Shown here one piece after another: positions 60,932-64,000 of a stretch of DNA of 64,000 bases. Source of the stretch: Sphingobacterium psychroaquaticum (GTDB lineage Bacteria > Bacteroidota > Bacteroidia > Sphingobacteriales > Sphingobacteriaceae); the NCBI RefSeq assembly GCF_900177625.1, contig NZ_FXAU01000009.1:1-64000 (forward strand), in the 5' to 3' direction. Within the stretch, counting starts at the first letter, position 1, and the number at the start of each line of letters is the position of its first letter. The notes beneath the pieces are model-generated. The model was not told the DNA's origin and searched no databases. It was given only the letters and a program-made list of their open reading frames with translations. The position numbers and the translations under genes were made by a program.

Positions 60932-61254
60932 CATAACCGAAGCCCATACTGACGCTTTTAAACGAAAAAAACAAGAAGGAACTTTTGCACGGAATACATA
61001 CTATAAATTAATTTTAAATCAAGCGTGATAAAAATGAGGAGATAAAAACACCGATCTATACAAAAGTTAACTAGACAACAATAACAATTAATACTAATTA
61101 GTATTTTTTCTCAAAAACAACAAAAACGGGAAATAAAACATGTTTTAAGAAAAAATAATAGACTATAATCCTGATAAACACAAAAACACAGAACGACAAC
61201 AAAGCATATAGTTGTAGCAACACCTTTACTTCAAGCACCTGTTTAAAAACAATG

Positions 61255-61298
61255 AAGCATAAAAAAGGTCGCTATTACTAGCGACCTTTTTTATGCTT
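61255..61298. terminator. Perfect 20-bp stem terminator after the SRPBCC gene
   Basis: The arms 61255-61274 and 61279-61298 are exact reverse complements with a TTAC loop and A6/T6 tracts inside the stem, 10 bp after the SRPBCC stop. The core resembles the terminator at 40561-40588. Confidence 0.92.
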
Positions 61299-61308
61299 GA
61301 GGAATATC

Positions 61309-61707
61309 TTATCCCAAAATTTCTTTTAATCTATTAACCTGATGGTCGACCAATTTCTGCAACGGTCCCGAAGCCATCATTTTCATCATCATATTCAATT
61401 CCGCTTCGATTACAAACGTAGCATTCGTAACCTCGGCACCTTGCTCCTCCAACTTCCAACGTAGTGTAATCGCAAAAGGAGCTTCTTCGGAAGGGATACA
61501 TACAATCTCCTTATTCTCCACGCGATCACTAATCTTTAGCGCCAGCTTCGCCATATTCTTAATGGTAAACCGAGCCTCATCAACGGTCGATGTCCAATTA
61601 TAAATGTTATCAGGCATCAACTGTTCGTGGTTGTTCAAGTCAGACAAGAACGCATAAACCGCAGCAATGGGTTTATGGATAGCGGTGTTATTTTGGATGA
61701 TTGTCAT
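61309..61707 (-). CDS. SRPBCC-fold protein
   Basis: A 132-residue START/Bet v1-like (SRPBCC) protein. Features are 'AIHKPIAAVYAFLSDLNNHEQLMP' near the start and a C-terminal helix 'GPLQKLVDHQVNRLKEIL'. Proteins of this fold bind small hydrophobic ligands; this one has no assigned function. It starts 19 bp after pyrE on the same strand, so the two are likely co-transcribed. Confidence 0.78.
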   Translation of the reverse strand: MTIIQNNTAIHKPIAAVYAFLSDLNNHEQLMPDNIYNWTSTVDEARFTIKNMAKLALKISDRVENKEIVCIPSEEAPFAITLRWKLEEQGAEVTNATFVIEAELNMMMKMMASGPLQKLVDHQVNRLKEILG

Positions 61708-61726
61708 ATATCAAAGATAATGAAGA

Positions 61727-62371
61727 TTATTCACCTGTCCAATTACTTGGATCACGTCTCCATTGCTCTAACAAATCAACTTCAGACTCCAAGATATAAC
61801 TATTAGCTACAGCGACTTTAATCAATGAATCGTAATTACAAAGACTCAAGAACGGACATTTAGCGTCAGCAAAATTCTTCACCGCTTCATCAAAACCGTA
61901 TGTAAAGATCGAGACTAAGCCTACCACATTACATCCAGCCTCACGCAAAGCATCAACCGCCTGTAAGCTACTTTTTCCTGTGGAGACAAGGTCTTCTACC
62001 ACGACCACCCGTTGGCCACTTACGATCTCCCCTTCAATCAGGTTTTGACGTCCGTGTCCTTTAGCGCTGCTGCGAACATACGTAAAAGGAACGCCTAGAT
62101 CTTGAGCAACAAGCACCCCTTGCGGAATGCCAGCTGTAGCTACCCCGGAAATCATTTCTACCGAACCAAATTCTTCTTGAATCAACTGAGACAGCTTCTG
62201 ACGGATATACGTACGGATAGCTGGGTGCGATAAAGTAATACGATTATCACAGTAAATCGGAGACTTCCAACCCGAAGCCCAAGTAAAAGGGTTTTTAGGT
62301 TGTAATTTTATTGCTTTAATTTGCAATAAGGATTCAGCAATTTTCTGTTCAACCTCATTTAAATTATTCAT
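61727..62371 (-). CDS. pyrE: Orotate phosphoribosyltransferase PyrE
   Basis: A 214-residue enzyme forming OMP from orotate and PRPP in pyrimidine synthesis. The PRPP signature is 'VVVVEDLVSTGKSSLQAV' (near 120-137), the N-terminal 'PFTWASGWKSPIYCDNR' is family-specific, and 'RSSAKGHGRQNLIEG' is the flexible catalytic loop. Its ATG (62371-62369) shares two bases with the ATG of the divergent NUDIX gene. A TAAATTTG box at 62383 to 62376 lies 4 bp before the ATG, so the message is probably leaderless. Confidence 0.95.
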   Translation of the reverse strand: MNNLNEVEQKIAESLLQIKAIKLQPKNPFTWASGWKSPIYCDNRITLSHPAIRTYIRQKLSQLIQEEFGSVEMISGVATAGIPQGVLVAQDLGVPFTYVRSSAKGHGRQNLIEGEIVSGQRVVVVEDLVSTGKSSLQAVDALREAGCNVVGLVSIFTYGFDEAVKNFADAKCPFLSLCNYDSLIKVAVANSYILESEVDLLEQWRRDPSNWTGE

Positions 62372-62981
62372 GGCGCAAATTTATAAAATTTATATGAACG
62401 AATCTCAGCTTATTTTAGCTGATTTCATTCCACGCAAAATACAAAACCCGCAAACAATTGGGTTACAAGATATTGATATTGAAAAACTTTTCAAGTTAGC
62501 CAGTACAAAAGGGCAGCCAGCGGTTTCATATTTGTATATCGCAACAAACATTGAAAGTGTATTTAAAACCATTATCCAAAAAGTTAATATTATTAAGGCC
62601 GCGGGTGGCCTCGTAAAAAATGGTGAAGGGAATTATCTGTTTATTCATCGTCTTGGTAAATGGGACCTTCCAAAGGGAAAAGTGGAAGAAAGTGAAAAAA
62701 TGCGAGAAGCAGCTGTGCGAGAAGTCGAAGAAGAATGTGGGATCACGGTCAATTACCTAGGTCGCAAAATCGAAACCACATACCACACCTATATTATGCA
62801 TGGCAAGTTTATGCTCAAACAAACCAACTGGTACGAGATGGGCGTTAATAAAGTACCCAAACTTGTACCACAGCTGGAGGAAGATATCACAGAAGCACGC
62901 TGGATCGGTAAAGACGAATTAAACCTAGTCAAGGAAAACACCTATCCGATGATTGCCGAAATTATAAAAAAAATCAAGTAA
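62370..62981 (+). CDS. NUDIX hydrolase
   Basis: A 203-residue protein with a C-terminal NUDIX domain. The NUDIX box pattern G-x5-E-x7-REUxEExGU is visible from 'GKVEESEKMREAAVREVEEE' onwards (near 105-128). The N-terminal 70 residues are specific to Bacteroidota homologues. It cleaves a nucleoside diphosphate linked to another moiety; the substrate is unknown. ATG 62370 is chosen because the 'YKIYMNES' start region looks conserved; ATG 62394 is the alternative. Its promoter must lie inside pyrE. Confidence 0.88.
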   Translation: MAQIYKIYMNESQLILADFIPRKIQNPQTIGLQDIDIEKLFKLASTKGQPAVSYLYIATNIESVFKTIIQKVNIIKAAGGLVKNGEGNYLFIHRLGKWDLPKGKVEESEKMREAAVREVEEECGITVNYLGRKIETTYHTYIMHGKFMLKQTNWYEMGVNKVPKLVPQLEEDITEARWIGKDELNLVKENTYPMIAEIIKKIK

Positions 62982-62991
62982 GCAGCAAAGT

Positions 62992-63025
62992 TGTGTAAAA
63001 GGACGGAACCCCGTCCTTTTACACA
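62992..63025. terminator. Bidirectional terminator between NUDIX and symporter genes
   Basis: The 15-base arms 62992-63006 and 63011-63025 are exact reverse complements around an AACC loop, with ACGG/CCGT at the top and A/T-rich ends. Confidence 0.93.
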
Positions 63026-63026
63026 T

Positions 63027-64000
63027 TTATCCCATCTTCTCTTCGAGTAATTCTACATCCAAGGCATTCTCATATTTTGCAACAACCAAGGTCGCCGCGG
63101 CATTGCCTATAATATTGGTCAAGGCCCGTGCCTCACTCATAAACCGGTCTATACCGAGAATCAACGCCACAGATTCCACGGGCACATGCCCTACCACAGG
63201 CAACGTTGCAGCCAATGTAATAAAACCACTTCCCGTTACCCCAGCTGCTCCTTTGGAAGTCAACAATAACACCAGCAGCAATGAAATCTCCTGTTCCAAA
63301 GAAAGATGCATATTCAGTGCCTGCGAAATAAAAACAGCGGCCATGGTCAAATAGATACATGTACCGTCAAGGTTAAAGGAATAACCGGTCGGAATCACCA
63401 ATCCCACCACAGGCTTAGCACATCCTGCATCTTCTAATTTTTGCATAATCCCCGGCAGCGCAGACTCCGAGGAAGAGGTTCCCAAAACAATTAACAGTTC
63501 CTCTTTAATATACCGTAGCAACTTAAATACACTTATACCCACATAAAAATGCAACACCCCTCCGATGACAAAAAGGATAAACACGACACAGGTCAAATAG
63601 AAACTCAACATCAGTAATCCCAACGAAGAAAGCGCCTCTACCCCATATTTTCCAATCGTAAAACCCATGGCGCCCATTGCGCCCAATGGCGCCAAATACA
63701 TAATCATCTTGATAACCGCAAACAAGCCATTTAAAAAGCTTTGTAAGACATCAATCACTGGTTGAGAAGCCCGTGTACCGATCTTCGTCATTCCAATCCC
63801 AAAAAGGACCGCAAAGACCAATACCTGCAATAAATTATCCGATGCAACAGCCGCCACTACATTCTCTGGAATGATCCCTAAAATGAAATCAATCGTACTG
63901 GTATGTTCGGCCTCTTGTATGTAATGCTGCACAGCCGATCCATCGAGCGTCTTTGGATCAATATTCATCCCCGTTCCGGGTTGAATCCAATTAATAAACA
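63027..64000 (-). CDS. Dicarboxylate/amino acid:cation symporter (DAACS), partial
   Basis: The C-terminal part of a GltP/DctA-type symporter that co-transports C4-dicarboxylates or acidic amino acids with protons or sodium. The frame is open to the window edge: codons before the apparent ATG at 63968 read 'NWIQPGTG', matching the 'NLIQPGAGMN' region of DctA, so about 100 N-terminal residues lie outside. Seen are the substrate-site 'LGTSSSESALPGIM' (re-entrant loop 1), 'GYSFNLDGTCIYLTMAA' and 'SKGAAGVTGSGFITLAATL' (re-entrant loop 2), and the closing 'GNAAATLVVAKYE'. The substrate is not decided by these motifs. Confidence 0.92.
   Translation of the reverse strand, partial: FINWIQPGTGMNIDPKTLDGSAVQHYIQEAEHTSTIDFILGIIPENVVAAVASDNLLQVLVFAVLFGIGMTKIGTRASQPVIDVLQSFLNGLFAVIKMIMYLAPLGAMGAMGFTIGKYGVEALSSLGLLMLSFYLTCVVFILFVIGGVLHFYVGISVFKLLRYIKEELLIVLGTSSSESALPGIMQKLEDAGCAKPVVGLVIPTGYSFNLDGTCIYLTMAAVFISQALNMHLSLEQEISLLLVLLLTSKGAAGVTGSGFITLAATLPVVGHVPVESVALILGIDRFMSEARALTNIIGNAAATLVVAKYENALDVELLEEKMG

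Larger units (their letters stand above)
60655..61254. other. A/T-rich control region upstream of the SusCD operon
   Basis: No credible gene is seen here. It holds a direct repeat TCGATTGCrT at 60791-60800 and 60813-60822 (22-bp period), about 140-170 bp before the SusC start. It also holds an 11-bp stem AAAAGTATCA/TGATACTTTT with flanking A and T (60900-60931), which could end a short upstream transcript, and a perfect 16-bp palindrome AATACTAATTAGTATT at 61090-61105 followed by T5. No convincing TAnnTTTG box faces the SusC gene, so a non-housekeeping sigma factor or an activator is possible. Confidence 0.5.

Noticed and set aside
60655..61308. tRNA or rRNA gene in the long gap
   Set aside because: The stretch is strongly A/T rich with no cloverleaf or conserved T-arm sequence.

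Overview
The window looks like chromosome from a Bacteroidota bacterium, most likely a member of the Sphingobacteriaceae (Sphingobacterium/Pedobacter-like). The evidence is two SusC/SusD pairs, several TAnnTTTG-type -7 promoter boxes, many lipoproteins with N-terminal Cys, a sphingolipid (ceramide) gene cluster, and many DUF families that are largely confined to Bacteroidota (DUF4886, DUF4954, DUF4983, DUF5007, DUF5008, DUF5916). No rRNA, tRNA, CRISPR array, transposase or phage gene was seen. Genus is an inference; no marker gene was compared.

Layout. 1-1392 is a gene-free composite repeat: four degenerate 215-301 bp units framed by two inverted tracts of degenerate heptamers. 1393-5807 (minus) is a ceramide-lipid operon: serine palmitoyltransferase, GNAT-type ceramide synthase, ceramide reductase-like SDR, CDP-alcohol phosphotransferase and a GtrA-like membrane protein. 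6164-7533 holds smpB and an AraC regulator. The regulator is divergent from an alcohol/aldehyde oxidation operon (7684-10801: aldehyde dehydrogenase, AdhP, DUF779) whose intergenic gaps carry strong RNA hairpins. 10825-13767 (minus) holds a hotdog thioesterase, a membrane-linked MutS-like ATPase and Pcm. 13894-19825 holds a DUF4886 hydrolase, the DUF4954-glmS pair and an HmuY-like lipoprotein. 19869-25581 (minus) is a tripartite RND efflux pump. 25755-40286 is mixed: a small membrane protein, a KstD-like flavoprotein, a methyltransferase, a DUF5916 protein, a GNAT, a TlpA-like protein, an M60 peptidase, biotin synthase with an unusual leader, thioredoxin reductase and a DnaQ-like exonuclease.

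The most distinctive region is 40623-60654 (minus), an 11-gene operon of about 20 kb with gaps of 14 bp or less except for 34 bp before the M60 gene. Order of transcription: SusC, SusD, fasciclin, DUF5007, SusC, SusD, fasciclin, DUF5008/beta-propeller, phosphatase-like/LamG, M60 metallopeptidase, phosphatase-like/LamG, DUF4959-discoidin. It has the outer-membrane import machinery of a polysaccharide utilisation locus but no glycoside hydrolase, polysaccharide lyase or local regulator. Its only clear degradative enzyme is a glycoprotein-type (M60) peptidase. The two phosphatase-like proteins have lost most of the expected metal ligands. I infer a surface glycoprotein- or glycopeptide-capturing system; the substrate cannot be read from sequence. 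Similar hairpin terminators lie at both ends of this block.

The right end (61309-64000) holds an SRPBCC protein and pyrE, a NUDIX gene whose start codon overlaps that of pyrE on the opposite strand, and a dicarboxylate/amino-acid symporter cut by the window edge.
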